This document shows, in pieces, positions 16,634 to 25,182 of a stretch of 64,000 nucleotides of DNA (its first letter is position 1; each line of letters begins with the position of its first letter). The position numbers and the translations under genes are program-made. Source of the stretch: Patulibacter brassicae (GTDB taxonomy: Bacteria; Actinomycetota; Thermoleophilia; Solirubrobacterales; Solirubrobacteraceae). The stretch spans positions 217,824-281,823 of the forward strand of contig NZ_JAXAVX010000005.1 in NCBI RefSeq assembly GCF_033949425.1. The letters are read 5' to 3'. The notes below the pieces were generated by a model. It searched no databases and was not told the origin of the DNA. It saw only the letters and a list, made by a program, of their open reading frames with translations.

Positions 16634-17481
16634 GCCGCATCGACCTCACCGGCCGCGGGGTCGTCCTGTCGGGCGCGACCGGCGGCATCGGCCGCGAGAT
16701 CGCCCGGGTGCTGCTCGAGCACGGCGCGCGCGTGGCGCTCGTGAGCCGCCCGACGGAGCGCCTCGAGGAGCTCGAGGCGCAGCTCGACCACCCGGACGCC
16801 GTCGCGTTCCCGGCCGACGTGACCGACCGCGCCCAGGTCGTCGAGGCCGTCGATGCGGCGGCGGAGCGCTTCGGCGGGTTGTGCGGCGTCATCGCCGGCG
16901 CCGGCGCCGTCGTGACCGGGACGATCGCCGAGCAGTCCGAGGAGGACTGCCGCCGCGTCGTCGACACGAACCTCTACGGCACCCTCTGGACGATGCAGGC
17001 GGCGCTGCCGCACGTCGACCGCGCCGGCGGGCACCTGCTGGCGGTCGCCTCGATCGCGGGGATCGTGCCGATCCCCCTCTCCGGCGTCTACCCGGCGACG
17101 AAGGCGGCGGTCGGCGAGCTCGCCGCCCAGCTGCGGATCGAGCTCATGCACCGGCCGACGAGCGCCGGCGTCTTCTACCTCGGCATGGTCGAGAGCGAGA
17201 TGGCCGAGGCGGTCGCCGAGGACGAGCGGATCGAGCGGACCCTGGAGCGGAGCCCCCGGCTGCTGCGCTCGGCGCTGCCGGTCGACGAGGCGGCGGGGCG
17301 GATCGTGCACGCGCTCGCGCACCGGCAGGCGTCGGCGGTCGCGCCGTGGTGGCAGCTGCCGGTCGCCGCTCCGCAGCTCGGGCTGCAGCTGGCGGTCGAG
17401 ACCGGCATGCGGGCGTTCGCGATCGCCCGCGAGCTGCCGCGGCGCGCGGTCGGCCGGGGGCCCGGCGCCGCGGACCGGTGA
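16630..17481 (+). CDS. Short-chain dehydrogenase/reductase 2
   Basis: 283 residues, GTG start overlapping the previous stop (GTGA). It has SGATGGIG as cofactor motif, LAVASIAGI with the catalytic Ser, and YPATK. It is a paralog of SDR 1 in tandem, most similar through the catalytic core. Twin SDRs behind a diiron oxygenase-like protein suggest oxidation and reduction steps on one small molecule, perhaps as a heterodimer; this is inference. Confidence 0.85.
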   Translation: MSRIDLTGRGVVLSGATGGIGREIARVLLEHGARVALVSRPTERLEELEAQLDHPDAVAFPADVTDRAQVVEAVDAAAERFGGLCGVIAGAGAVVTGTIAEQSEEDCRRVVDTNLYGTLWTMQAALPHVDRAGGHLLAVASIAGIVPIPLSGVYPATKAAVGELAAQLRIELMHRPTSAGVFYLGMVESEMAEAVAEDERIERTLERSPRLLRSALPVDEAAGRIVHALAHRQASAVAPWWQLPVAAPQLGLQLAVETGMRAFAIARELPRRAVGRGPGAADR

Positions 17482-17485
17482 GGTC

Positions 17486-17528
17486 GCTCCGCGGCCCGGC
17501 GGCGCGGAGCCGCCCGGCGGCGCGGAGC
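17486..17528. terminator. Tandem 17-base repeat and hairpin between convergent genes
   Basis: Two exact copies of GCCCGGCGGCGCGGAGC (17494-17510 and 17512-17528) fill the gap between the SDR operon and the convergent small gene. GCTCCGCG (17486-17493) can pair with CGCGGAGC in the first copy (17503-17510) or the second, so alternative hairpins can serve both directions as terminators. Confidence 0.5.
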
Positions 17529-17795
17529 TCAGCGCTCGACGAACTCGTGCGCGGTGCTCAACGCGCCCTGCGCGTCGGTCTCGCGATAGAGCATCGCGAG
17601 ACCGAGCTCGTCGAACAGGGCCAGGAACTCGTCCCAGCCGAGCGGCTCGAGATCGCTGCCCTCCTCGCCGATGCGGAAGCCGATGCTGCTGTGGCCCTCC
17701 GGCGCGACCCGTCGCCCCGGCTCGGCGCCGCGGCGCTCCGCCCAGCGGCGGATCTCGTGGTGGTCGATGGTGTGGCCGGCGCTCCCCTGCGGCAC
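17529..17795 (-). CDS. Small conserved protein of unknown function (HTIDHHEIRRWAE type)
   Basis: An 88-residue acidic protein: HTIDHHEIRRWAERRGAEPG near the start and LEPLGWDEFLALFDELGLAM-LYRE later. I recall a widespread family of small bacterial proteins with the pattern TxDHxEIRRWAExRG and ISWDEFFxxF-GLAxLY, sometimes mislabelled as glucan branching enzyme; its role is unknown. The GTG start follows GGAG at six bases. A GTTT/GGGTAG promoter lies upstream, suggesting stress control. Confidence 0.65.
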   Translation of the reverse strand: MPQGSAGHTIDHHEIRRWAERRGAEPGRRVAPEGHSSIGFRIGEEGSDLEPLGWDEFLALFDELGLAMLYRETDAQGALSTAHEFVER

Positions 17796-17850
17796 ATGAG
17801 CTCCCTTCGGGGCCCGGCGATGGCGCGCCGGGCCGTCGTTTGCCTCGTGG

Positions 17851-17877
17851 CTACCCGACCCCCCCGGCACCCCAAAC
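17851..17877 (-). promoter_or_regulatory. SigB/SigF-type promoter of the small conserved gene
   Basis: Minus-strand GTTT (17874-17877) and GGGTAG (17851-17856) are 17 bases apart, about 55 bases before the GTG start at 17795. Confidence 0.6.
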
Positions 17878-17916
17878 AGCGCGATGGGCACCCGCGGATC
17901 GTCCCGCGCGCGAGCC

Positions 17917-17942
17917 GTGTGCGCCGGGGAGGCGCCGGGTAG
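17917..17942 (+). promoter_or_regulatory. SigB-like promoter before the isochorismatase gene
   Basis: GTGT (17917-17920) and GGGTAG (17937-17942) are 16 bases apart. The -35 differs by one base from GTTT. It would drive the short ORF at 17980 and the hydrolase, divergently from the promoter at 17851-17877. Confidence 0.45.
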
Positions 17943-17979
17943 CCCTGCGGCACCCCGATCCGACCCCGAGAGGAGCCCG

Positions 17980-18033
17980 ATGACGACCCCTGCACGACCG
18001 CGCCGACGACCGGCGCGCGGAGCGGCCCGATGA
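17980..18033 (+). CDS. Possible 17-residue ORF coupled to isochorismatase gene
   Basis: A very good Shine-Dalgarno site (GAGAGGAG) precedes this ATG, and the 17-residue Arg/Pro-rich frame stops in an ATGA overlap with the hydrolase start. The downstream gene lacks its own clear ribosome site, so this ORF may load ribosomes for it. Too short for any product call. Confidence 0.35.
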   Translation: MTTPARPRRRPARGAAR

Positions 18034-18590
18034 GCGCCGCCGACCGCGACGGCGGCGGACGGACCGCGCTCCTCGTCATCGACGTCCTCAACGACTACGA
18101 CCACCCGGACGGCGACGCCCTGCGCCCGAGCGCCCACGCGGCGGCGCCGGTGATCGGGCGGCTCATCGACGAGGCGCACGCGCGCGACGTGCTCGTCGTG
18201 CACGTCAACGACCAGCACGACCGCTGGGACATCGGCGCGGAGGACCTCGTCGCGCTGGCCCGGCGCGGCTCGCCCGACGAGCTCGTCGATCCGATCGTGC
18301 CGCGGAAGGGCTCGCCGTTCCTGCTCAAGGCACGCCACTCGGCGTTCTACGCCACGCCGCTGGAGTACCTGCTCGAGCGCGCCGGGGTGGCCCGGGTGAT
18401 CCTCACCGGGCAGGTGACCGAGCAGTGCATCCTCTACAGCGCGCTGGACGCCTACGTCCGCCACCTCGACGTCGTCGTGCCGCGAGCGGCCGTGGCCCAC
18501 ATCGACGAGGAGCTCGCGGCGGCGGCGCTGCGGATGATGGAGGCGAACCTCCACGCCGAGGTCGTCGACGAGCAGGTCGACTGGGGCTGA
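18030..18590 (+). CDS. Isochorismatase-family cysteine hydrolase
   Basis: A 186-residue protein with the family catalytic triad: Asp18 in LLVIDVLND, Lys100 in PFLLKARHSAFY and Cys133 in GQVTEQCILYSALDAY. The family hydrolyses isochorismate, nicotinamide, ureidoacrylate, N-carbamoyl compounds and others; the short cytosolic form gives no specific substrate. It is translationally coupled to the upstream short ORF. Confidence 0.88.
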   Translation: MSAADRDGGGRTALLVIDVLNDYDHPDGDALRPSAHAAAPVIGRLIDEAHARDVLVVHVNDQHDRWDIGAEDLVALARRGSPDELVDPIVPRKGSPFLLKARHSAFYATPLEYLLERAGVARVILTGQVTEQCILYSALDAYVRHLDVVVPRAAVAHIDEELAAAALRMMEANLHAEVVDEQVDWG

Positions 18591-18652
18591 GGGCCGCCGG
18601 TCCGGGGATCGCGTCCGCGCATGCCCACCCGCGCCCCGGGTAGGCGGAGACC

Positions 18653-19090
18653 ATGACCTCCGAGACGCGCAGCACCCATCAGCGCTCCTCGACGCCGAGC
18701 CACGGCGAGGGGGAGCACCCCGCCCACACCGGCGGCCACCCCGCTCCGGGGGAGGAGAAGTACCCCCACCTGACGCCGGACGAGGACCCGCCCGGCGACC
18801 TCCACACGACGCGGCTGCTCCTGGCGATGCCCGCGATCGTCCTCGCCGTCACCGTGCTCGTCGTGGTCCTCCACGCGATCGCGCCGGTCCTCATCGTCAT
18901 CCCGCTGCTCGGCGTCGTGGGCGGGATGGCCTACCTGCTCGTCACGCTGCTGCAGGCGACCGACGACGAGCAGCCCGAGCCGACCGCGCGCGAGCACGAC
19001 CGCCCCGAGGGCCCGCAGCGCCTCGTGATCCCGGAGCATCCGCACCAGGGCCGCCGCCGGCCCGACCAGCGCCCGCTGCTGCGGATCTGA
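18653..19090 (+). CDS. Two-helix membrane protein of unknown function
   Basis: 145 residues: a His/Pro/Glu-rich N-terminal stretch of about 50 residues, two close hydrophobic helices (about 54-75 and 78-100; LLLAMPAIVLAVTVLVVVL and VLIVIPLLGVVGGMAYLLV) and a charged tail. Both ends probably face the cytosol. No family recognised. TAGGCG (after GG) ends six bases before the ATG. Confidence 0.6.
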   Translation: MTSETRSTHQRSSTPSHGEGEHPAHTGGHPAPGEEKYPHLTPDEDPPGDLHTTRLLLAMPAIVLAVTVLVVVLHAIAPVLIVIPLLGVVGGMAYLLVTLLQATDDEQPEPTAREHDRPEGPQRLVIPEHPHQGRRRPDQRPLLRI

Positions 19091-19157
19091 GCGCTCGCGG
19101 TGCGGCGACCGCGAGCGCGCCGTCGCCCGCCCGCGGGGGCGCACGAGCGCCAGCGCC

Positions 19158-20573
19158 TCAGCGCGTGGCGGCCGCGCACCGGTGCACGACGCGCCAGCTC
19201 GTCAGCTCGTCGAGCAGCTCGGGGCCGAAGCCGGTCCCGAGTCCGCTGTGGCGCCGCGGCTCCGCGGCGCCGGCCGGCGCCCCGCCGAAGACCGCGTTGA
19301 TCTTCAGGGTCCCGACGTCCAACCGCCGGGCGGCCTCGCGCGCCGTGCGGTCGCTGTTGGTGAGGACCGTCGCGGCGAGCCCGTGGCGGCCCTCGGCGGC
19401 GAGCGCGAGACCCTCCTCGACGTCGTCGACGACGATCACCGGGGCGACCGGCCCGAACGTCTCCGTGGCCCAGACCGCCATCTCCGGGCGCACCTCCGTG
19501 AGCACGGTCGGCGGGTAGAAGCAGCCGGGACCGTCGGGCACGACGCCGCCCGTGCGCGCGACGGCGCCGCTGGCCAGGGCGCCCTGGACGTGGCCGTGGA
19601 CCATCGCGCGGTGGCGCTGATCCACGAGGGGCCCGAGGGTCGTGCGGCGGTCCTCCGGCGGTCCGGGACGCAGCGCCTCCGCCCGGCGCACGAGGTGCTC
19701 GAGGAACGGGCCGGCGACGCGCCGGTGCACGACGATCCGCTCGACGGCGGTGCAGAGCTGACCGGCGTTCGCGAAGGCCCCGCTGGCGGCCTGGGCCGCC
19801 GCCCACCCGGGGTCGACGTCCCCGTCGACGACGAGCGGATCGTTGCCTCCGAGCTCGAGGATCGTGCGCCGCAGGTGCCGGGCGGAGGTCGCCGCGATCG
19901 CCTGGCCGGTCTCGATCGCCCCGGTGTGCAGGACGACGTCGACGGCGGGATCGGCCACGAGCCGCGCGCCGAGCCGGCCGTCGCCCTGCAGCAGGCGGAC
20001 CGCGGGTCGCAGCGCCTCCGGCAGCAGGTCCACGGCCCACGCCACCGCGAGCGGCGCGCGCTCCGACGGCTTGACGAGCACGACGTTCCCGGTGACGAGG
20101 CAGGCCGCCAGCTGGCTCGCCGCGAGCGCGATCGGGTCGTTCCAGGGCAGGAGGACGAGCGCGACGCCGAGGGCGCGCGGCTCCATGACGTCGTCGGCGT
20201 CGGGATCGCCGAGCAGCCGGCGGCCGCGATGGCCGAGGCCGAGCTCGGCGTACTGCGCCGCGCCCTCCACGCCGGCCCGGACGCCGGCCAGCGCCTCCCG
20301 CAGCGGGCGACCCGTCTCGCGGGTGACGAGCCGCGCCAGCTCCTCCTCGTGCTCGGCGAGCGCGCGGGACCACGCGCGCAGGCCCGCCGCGCGGTCGCCC
20401 GCGGGACGGTCGCGCCATCGCGGTGCCGCCTCGGCGAGCTCGCGCAGCGCGCGGGACGCCGCGTGGTCATCGGCCTGCGCGACCTCGGCGACGAGCTCGT
20501 CGGTCGCCGGGTCGTGGATCCGCAGCGGCGCCGGGCGACGGCCGATGACGGCGGGCGGGTCGATGGTGGCCAT
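19158..20573 (-). CDS. Aldehyde dehydrogenase family protein
   Basis: 471 residues, normal for NAD(P)+-dependent aldehyde dehydrogenases. Catalytic Asn145 (LLPWNDP), Glu240 (LELGGNDP) and nucleophile Cys274 (NAGQLCTA) are all present, and ETFGPVAPV marks the C-terminal part. GGAGG sits seven bases before the ATG. It diverges from a zinc alcohol dehydrogenase, and both have GTTT/GGGTA-type promoters in the shared 235-base gap; together they could oxidise an alcohol to an acid under stress. Substrate unknown. Confidence 0.9.
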   Translation of the reverse strand: MATIDPPAVIGRRPAPLRIHDPATDELVAEVAQADDHAASRALRELAEAAPRWRDRPAGDRAAGLRAWSRALAEHEEELARLVTRETGRPLREALAGVRAGVEGAAQYAELGLGHRGRRLLGDPDADDVMEPRALGVALVLLPWNDPIALAASQLAACLVTGNVVLVKPSERAPLAVAWAVDLLPEALRPAVRLLQGDGRLGARLVADPAVDVVLHTGAIETGQAIAATSARHLRRTILELGGNDPLVVDGDVDPGWAAAQAASGAFANAGQLCTAVERIVVHRRVAGPFLEHLVRRAEALRPGPPEDRRTTLGPLVDQRHRAMVHGHVQGALASGAVARTGGVVPDGPGCFYPPTVLTEVRPEMAVWATETFGPVAPVIVVDDVEEGLALAAEGRHGLAATVLTNSDRTAREAARRLDVGTLKINAVFGGAPAGAAEPRRHSGLGTGFGPELLDELTSWRVVHRCAAATR

Positions 20574-20602
20574 GGTCGTTCCTCCGGAGGTCGGCGCAGG
20601 GG

Positions 20603-20628
20603 GTACCCGCCGGGGGCGCGCGGCAAGC
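20603..20628 (-). promoter_or_regulatory. SigB-like promoter of the aldehyde dehydrogenase gene
   Basis: Minus-strand GCTT (20625-20628) and GGGTAC (20603-20608), 16 bases apart, 30 bases before the ATG. Confidence 0.45.
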
Positions 20629-20679
20629 GCGACCGGCGGCCGCGGGTCGCCTCGGGCGGGACGACCGGCGAAGCGCGAC

Positions 20680-20704
20680 GTTCGTCCCCGCCGGAGTCGG
20701 GTAG
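20680..20704 (+). promoter_or_regulatory. SigB-like promoter of the alcohol dehydrogenase gene
   Basis: GTTC (20680-20683) and GGGTAG (20699-20704), 15 bases apart, with a leader of about 95 bases to the ATG at 20809. The pair lies back to back with the aldehyde dehydrogenase promoter. Confidence 0.5.
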
Positions 20705-20808
20705 CCCTAGGCAGGAGGGGCGCACCGGCGCCCCGCCCGGCGCTCCCGCCGCCGCGTCCGCGCGGCGACCACGCGTCCGCCGCCCGACCCTGAACGGAAC
20801 GGAGACCC

Positions 20809-22002
20809 ATGAAGGCCCTCACCTGGCACGGCCCCCGCGACGTCCGCATCGACACCGTCCCCGACCCGCGGATCGAGCACCCCACCGACGCGATCATCCG
20901 CGTCACCTCGTCGGGGATCTGCGGCTCCGACCTCCACCTCTACGAGGTCCTGGGCCCGTTCCTCGAGCCCGGGGACATCCTCGGTCACGAGCCGATGGGC
21001 GTCGTGGAGGAGGTCGGCGCCGAGGTCTCCGGCATCGCGCCGGGCGACCGCGTCGTCATCCCCTTCAACGTGAGCTGCGGGCACTGCTGGATGTGCGGGC
21101 ACGGCCTGCAGTCGCAGTGCGAGACGACCCAGGTGCGCGACCAGGAGAAGGGTGCCGCGCTGCTGGGCTACACGAAGCTCTACGGCCAGGTCCCCGGCGG
21201 CCAGGCGGAGTACCTGCGGGTCCCCCAGGCGCAGTACGGGCCGATCAAGGTCCCGCACGGTCCGCCGGACGAGCGCTACGTCTACCTCTCCGACGTCCTG
21301 CCGACGGCGTGGCAGGCCGTCGACTACGCGCACGTCCCCGACGGCGGCAGCGTCGCGGTCTTCGGCCTCGGGCCGATCGGGCAGATGTCGGCGCGGATCG
21401 CCCGGCACCGCGGCGCCCAGCGCGTCTTCGGCCTGGACCTCGTTCCCGAGCGCCTGGCGCTCGCGGCGCGGCACGGCATCGAGGTCATCGACGTCCGCGA
21501 GGTCGACGACCTGCGCGGCGAGCTGCAGGAGCGCACGGACGGTCGGGGACCGGACAGCGTCATCGACGCCGTCGGCATGGAGGCCCACGGGGCGCCGCTC
21601 GGGAAGCTCGCCCAGGGCATGACGAAGTACCTGCCGAAGAAGGTCGGCCAGGTCGTGATGGAGAAGGCCGGTCTCGACCGGCTGAGCGTCCTGCACGCCG
21701 CGGGCGACGTCGTGCGACGCGGCGGGACGATCTCGCTGTCGGGCGTCTACGGCGGCGCGGCGGATCCGATGCCGATGCTGCAGCTCTTCGACAAGCAGGT
21801 GACGCTGCGGATGGGCCAGGCGAACGTCAAGCGGTGGATCGACGACCTGCTGCCGCTCGTCGAGGACGACGACGACCCGCTGGGCGTCGGCGACCTCGCG
21901 ACGCACAAGCTGCCGCTCGAGCAGGGCCCCGAGGCCTACGGGACGTTCCAGCGCAAGGAGGACGGCATGATCAAGACCATCCTCCAGCCCTCCGCCGCCT
22001 GA
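20809..22002 (+). CDS. Zinc-dependent alcohol dehydrogenase (formaldehyde-dehydrogenase-like)
   Basis: 397 residues of the medium-chain dehydrogenase superfamily. Catalytic zinc ligands are Cys38 (GICGSDLHLY) and His60-Glu61 (GHEPMG); structural zinc ligands are Cys90, Cys93, Cys96 and Cys104. The cofactor fold shows VFGLGPIGQMSARIA. The length and the LHLYEVLGPFLEPGDILGHE region match the group of zinc enzymes annotated as glutathione-independent formaldehyde dehydrogenase-like. GGAACGGAG precedes the ATG. Confidence 0.9.
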   Translation: MKALTWHGPRDVRIDTVPDPRIEHPTDAIIRVTSSGICGSDLHLYEVLGPFLEPGDILGHEPMGVVEEVGAEVSGIAPGDRVVIPFNVSCGHCWMCGHGLQSQCETTQVRDQEKGAALLGYTKLYGQVPGGQAEYLRVPQAQYGPIKVPHGPPDERYVYLSDVLPTAWQAVDYAHVPDGGSVAVFGLGPIGQMSARIARHRGAQRVFGLDLVPERLALAARHGIEVIDVREVDDLRGELQERTDGRGPDSVIDAVGMEAHGAPLGKLAQGMTKYLPKKVGQVVMEKAGLDRLSVLHAAGDVVRRGGTISLSGVYGGAADPMPMLQLFDKQVTLRMGQANVKRWIDDLLPLVEDDDDPLGVGDLATHKLPLEQGPEAYGTFQRKEDGMIKTILQPSAA

Positions 22003-22021
22003 TCGTCGCCCGCCGGCGTCG

Positions 22022-22033
22022 CGCCCCGGGGCG
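22022..22033. terminator. Palindrome between convergent genes
   Basis: CGCCCCGGGGCG is a perfect palindrome in the 55-base gap between the alcohol dehydrogenase and the convergent TetR gene, flanked by two CGCCGGCG-type elements. A bidirectional terminator is plausible but a palindrome without loop bases would leave only a short stem. Confidence 0.25.
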
Positions 22034-22057
22034 GCGCCGGCGATCGCGTGGCGGGCG

Positions 22058-22708
22058 TCAGCGCGGCGCGTCGAGCCCGCGGCCGTAGAGCGCCAGCCAG
22101 GCGATCTCGGCCATCGCGGTGGCGTTGCGCCGCCGCGCGACCGGCCCGGCGGCGGCGAGCAGCCGTCCCGTGCCGTGCAGGAGCATCCCGACGAGCCACG
22201 CCGCCGTCGGTCCCGGGTCGAGCCCCGGACGGGTGGTGCCGGCCTCGACCTGGGCCGCGATGCTGCGCTCGAAGCGCCGGCGCACGTCGTCGATCCGGCC
22301 CTCGAGCTCCGGGGCGAGCCAGGCGTGGCCGAGTCCGGGCAGGAACGCCGAGCAGACGTGCGGGTAGCGGTTCAGGCCGTCGGCGAGCTGCGCGGCGCCG
22401 AGCGCGATCTCGTGGACCCCGACGACGCCGGCGCCGTCGAGCAGCCGCAGGCCGGGCTCGAAGACGAGCTCGACGAGGTCCTGCGCGATCGCCAGCTGCA
22501 GGTCGGCCTTGCCGTCGAAGGCGTAGTAGAACGTCGACCGCGCGACGCCGGCGCGCTCGAGCAGTCCGCCGAGGTGGACGTGCTCGTAGCCGCCGACCTC
22601 GCGCAGCGTGGCGTCGAGCGGGCCGAGGAGCGTCGCCGCGAGGTCGGCGCGCCGCGCGTCGCGCCGCTCCCCGGCGCTCGTGCGCCGGCCGGTGGCGACG
22701 CCCGCCAC
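22058..22708 (-). CDS. TetR-family regulator, last gene of the thiolase operon
   Basis: 216 residues; an N-terminal HTH (LLERAGVARSTFYYAFDGKADL, with the second helix at about 45-64) and a helical C-terminal domain. It starts one base after the thiolase stop, so it is the last cistron of a four-gene operon and probably feeds back on it. Ligand may be an acyl-CoA or polyketide-like substrate of the operon; inference only. Confidence 0.82.
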   Translation of the reverse strand: MAGVATGRRTSAGERRDARRADLAATLLGPLDATLREVGGYEHVHLGGLLERAGVARSTFYYAFDGKADLQLAIAQDLVELVFEPGLRLLDGAGVVGVHEIALGAAQLADGLNRYPHVCSAFLPGLGHAWLAPELEGRIDDVRRRFERSIAAQVEAGTTRPGLDPGPTAAWLVGMLLHGTGRLLAAAGPVARRRNATAMAEIAWLALYGRGLDAPR

Positions 22709-22709
22709 C

Positions 22710-23861
22710 TCAGAGCGCCTCGACGATCGTGGCGTTCGCCATGCCGCCGCCCTCGCACATCGTCTGCAACCCGTACCGCAGGCCCTGGTCGCGCAGGTGG
22801 TGCACGAGGGTCGTCATGAGCCGCGCCCCGGAGCCGCCGATCGGATGCCCCAGCGCGATGGCCCCGCCGTTGGGGTTCAGCCGGGCGTGGTCCGCGCCCG
22901 TGTCCTGCAGCCACGCCAGCGCCACCGACGCGAACGCCTCGTTGACCTCGAACGCGTCGATCTGCTCCAGCCCGAGCCCCGCGCGCTCCAGCACCTTCGC
23001 CGTCGCCGGGATCGGCGCGGTGAGCATCGTCACCGGATCGTTGGCCACGACCGTCGCGGCGACGACCCGCGCGATCGGCCGCCACCCCAGCTCCGCGGCC
23101 CGCTCGCTCGTGGTCATGAGCAACGCGGCCGAGCCATCGCTGATCTGCGACGCGTTGCCCGCCGTCACGACCCCGCCCTCGCGGTACGCCGCCCGGATCC
23201 CGGCCATCGACTCGACGGTCCCGCCGCGCCGGACGCCCTCGTCCGTGTCGATGACCGTCCCGTCCGGCGTCGTGACCGGCGCGATCTGCGCCGCGAACCG
23301 GCCCTCGTCGATCGCCGCGCCCGCCCGCGCGTGCGACTCCAGGGAGAACTCGTCCAGCTGCGTGCGCGAGAGCCCCCACCGCTGCGCGATGAGCTCCGCC
23401 CCCGTCCCCTGGTTCGGCGCCACGCCGTCGTAACGCGCCAGGAAGCTCGGACCCAGCGGATCCGCGCCGGCCATCGAGGAGCCCATCGGCACCCGCGACA
23501 TCGACTCCACCCCGCCGGTCACCACGACGTCGTACTGGCCGCTCACGAGCCCCGCCGCGGCGAAGTGGATCGCCTGCTGCGAGGAGCCGCACTGCCGGTC
23601 CAGCGTCGTGCCGGGCACCGACTCCGGCCACCCCGCCGCGAGCACCGCGGTCCGCGCGATGTTGAAGGACTGCTCGCCGACCTGGGACCCGCAGCCCCAG
23701 ACGACGTCGTCCACGAGCGCCGGGTCCAGCCCGGAGCGCTCCGCCAGCGACCGCAGCACGTGCGCGGACAGCTCGGCCGGGTGGACCGTCGAGAGCCCGC
23801 CGTTGCGCTTGCCGACCGGCGTGCGGACCGCCTCGACGATGACCGCGTCGCGCGCGCTCAC
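22710..23861 (-). CDS. Thiolase (acetyl-CoA acyltransferase)
   Basis: 383 residues, complete thiolase. Nucleophile Cys91 lies in LDRQCGSSQQ, the family box FEVNEAFA is present, His in NPNGGAIALGHPIGGSG and the second Cys in MCEGGG complete the site. Thiolases cleave or form 3-ketoacyl-CoA. GTG start overlaps the previous gene by GTGA. Partnership with two FAD oxidoreductases instead of the usual acyl-CoA dehydrogenase, hydratase and ligase genes is unusual for beta-oxidation. Confidence 0.9.
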   Translation of the reverse strand: MSARDAVIVEAVRTPVGKRNGGLSTVHPAELSAHVLRSLAERSGLDPALVDDVVWGCGSQVGEQSFNIARTAVLAAGWPESVPGTTLDRQCGSSQQAIHFAAAGLVSGQYDVVVTGGVESMSRVPMGSSMAGADPLGPSFLARYDGVAPNQGTGAELIAQRWGLSRTQLDEFSLESHARAGAAIDEGRFAAQIAPVTTPDGTVIDTDEGVRRGGTVESMAGIRAAYREGGVVTAGNASQISDGSAALLMTTSERAAELGWRPIARVVAATVVANDPVTMLTAPIPATAKVLERAGLGLEQIDAFEVNEAFASVALAWLQDTGADHARLNPNGGAIALGHPIGGSGARLMTTLVHHLRDQGLRYGLQTMCEGGGMANATIVEAL

Positions 23862-25159
23862 GCGGGGACCCGGTCGCCGGTGAGGATCTGGTCGGCGACG
23901 ATCTTCGCCGTCTCCGCGCACGCGGTGGTCCCGCCGTTGGCGTACTCCTTCACGCCGTCGCCGACGTTCCAGAGGTTCGGGATCGGGGTCGTGTGCGGCA
24001 TGTCGAAGCCCGCGACCGCGCGCTGCGGCGGCCACTCGTCGCGGCGCACGACCTGCGAGAGGATCCGCGCGTCGGCGAAGCCCTCGATCTCGTCGTGGAG
24101 GTCCTCCAGGAGCAGCGCCATCTCCTGCTCCTCGTCGAACGGCCCGACCGCGGGCCGCGGGACCGACGAGGCGACGTAGAGGTTCCAGCCCTCGGGGGCC
24201 ATCTCGGGGCAGGTGGCGGTGAAGTTCGCCACGTAGCAGAGGCGCCGGGTCTTCGCGAAGGAGAGCATGCCCTGCGCCTTGATCAGCGGCTCGCGGCTGG
24301 CGAAGTTCACGGCGAGCATCGCGCACGGGCGGTCGCGCTCGCGGACCATCCGCACGTGCTCCTCGCCGAGGTGCTCCTCGCCGACGAGGCCGACGGTCGC
24401 CGCCGGGCCGACGTCGCTGACGAGCACCGAGCAGGGCACGTCGACCGTCTCGCCGCCGCGGCGGACGCGCACCGAGCGCACGAGCCCGTCGGCGACCTCG
24501 ACGCCCTCCGCCTCCGCGTCGAGCCAGATCTCGCCGCCGAGCTCCTCGATCCGCTCGGCGAGGGCGCGCCAGACGCCGATCGTGCCCTCGGGGCAGAAGC
24601 CGAAGCGCTTGAAGGCGCTCTTGCGGGTCATGTACGTGAGGAAGACCCGCGCCGGGAGCTCCTCGGCGGTGACCGCGAAGATCGACGCGATCATGTTGTT
24701 GAAGATCCCGTGGACCGACTCGTTCTTCGTGTACTTGCGCAGCCAGTCCGCGGTCGTCTGCTCGTGGTCGGGCAGCCCGTCGTCGGTCCGCGCGGCGCCG
24801 AGGCCGCCGAGGAGCTTCGCGCCCTGCTTCGTGAGCTTGCCGAGCAGCAGCCCCCAGCCGCCGCTGGAGACGTCGACGTCCTTGCCCTTGATCCGGTAGA
24901 GGATCGGCGGCTTCGGCTCGCGGACCTCGAACCGGGCGCCGACCTCGGCGAAGGTCTCCTCGGTGATCCCGCCGCGCTCGATGACGATCGCGCCGACGTT
25001 CACCTTGAACCCGTCGATGTCGTGGGTCGAGGCGCGGCCGCCGACGCGGTCCAGCCGCTCGACGACGAGCGTGCGCAGGCCGGCGTGCTGGAAGCGCGCG
25101 GCGGTGAAGAGGCCGCCCGCGCCGGCGCCGATGACGACGGCGTCGAAGTTCTCGGTCAT
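23858..25159 (-). CDS. FAD-dependent oxidoreductase of the phytoene desaturase type
   Basis: 433 residues. VVIGAGAGGLFTAARF is the dinucleotide-binding motif, followed by LRTLVVERLDRVGGRAST, the GG-doublet region of flavin amine oxidase/phytoene desaturase enzymes. The C-terminus has IPNLWNVGDGVKEYANGGT, the second flavin contact. The reaction may be a desaturation or oxidation of a lipophilic substrate. It is second in the operon, 23 bases after the next-described oxidoreductase. Confidence 0.82.
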   Translation of the reverse strand: MTENFDAVVIGAGAGGLFTAARFQHAGLRTLVVERLDRVGGRASTHDIDGFKVNVGAIVIERGGITEETFAEVGARFEVREPKPPILYRIKGKDVDVSSGGWGLLLGKLTKQGAKLLGGLGAARTDDGLPDHEQTTADWLRKYTKNESVHGIFNNMIASIFAVTAEELPARVFLTYMTRKSAFKRFGFCPEGTIGVWRALAERIEELGGEIWLDAEAEGVEVADGLVRSVRVRRGGETVDVPCSVLVSDVGPAATVGLVGEEHLGEEHVRMVRERDRPCAMLAVNFASREPLIKAQGMLSFAKTRRLCYVANFTATCPEMAPEGWNLYVASSVPRPAVGPFDEEQEMALLLEDLHDEIEGFADARILSQVVRRDEWPPQRAVAGFDMPHTTPIPNLWNVGDGVKEYANGGTTACAETAKIVADQILTGDRVPA

Positions 25160-25182
25160 GTCGAGGGTCCTGGGTCGAGGGA

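Noticed and set aside
17529..17795. Small conserved gene as a glucan branching enzyme
   Set aside because: 88 residues cannot hold that enzyme; the label is a known misannotation of look-alike proteins.
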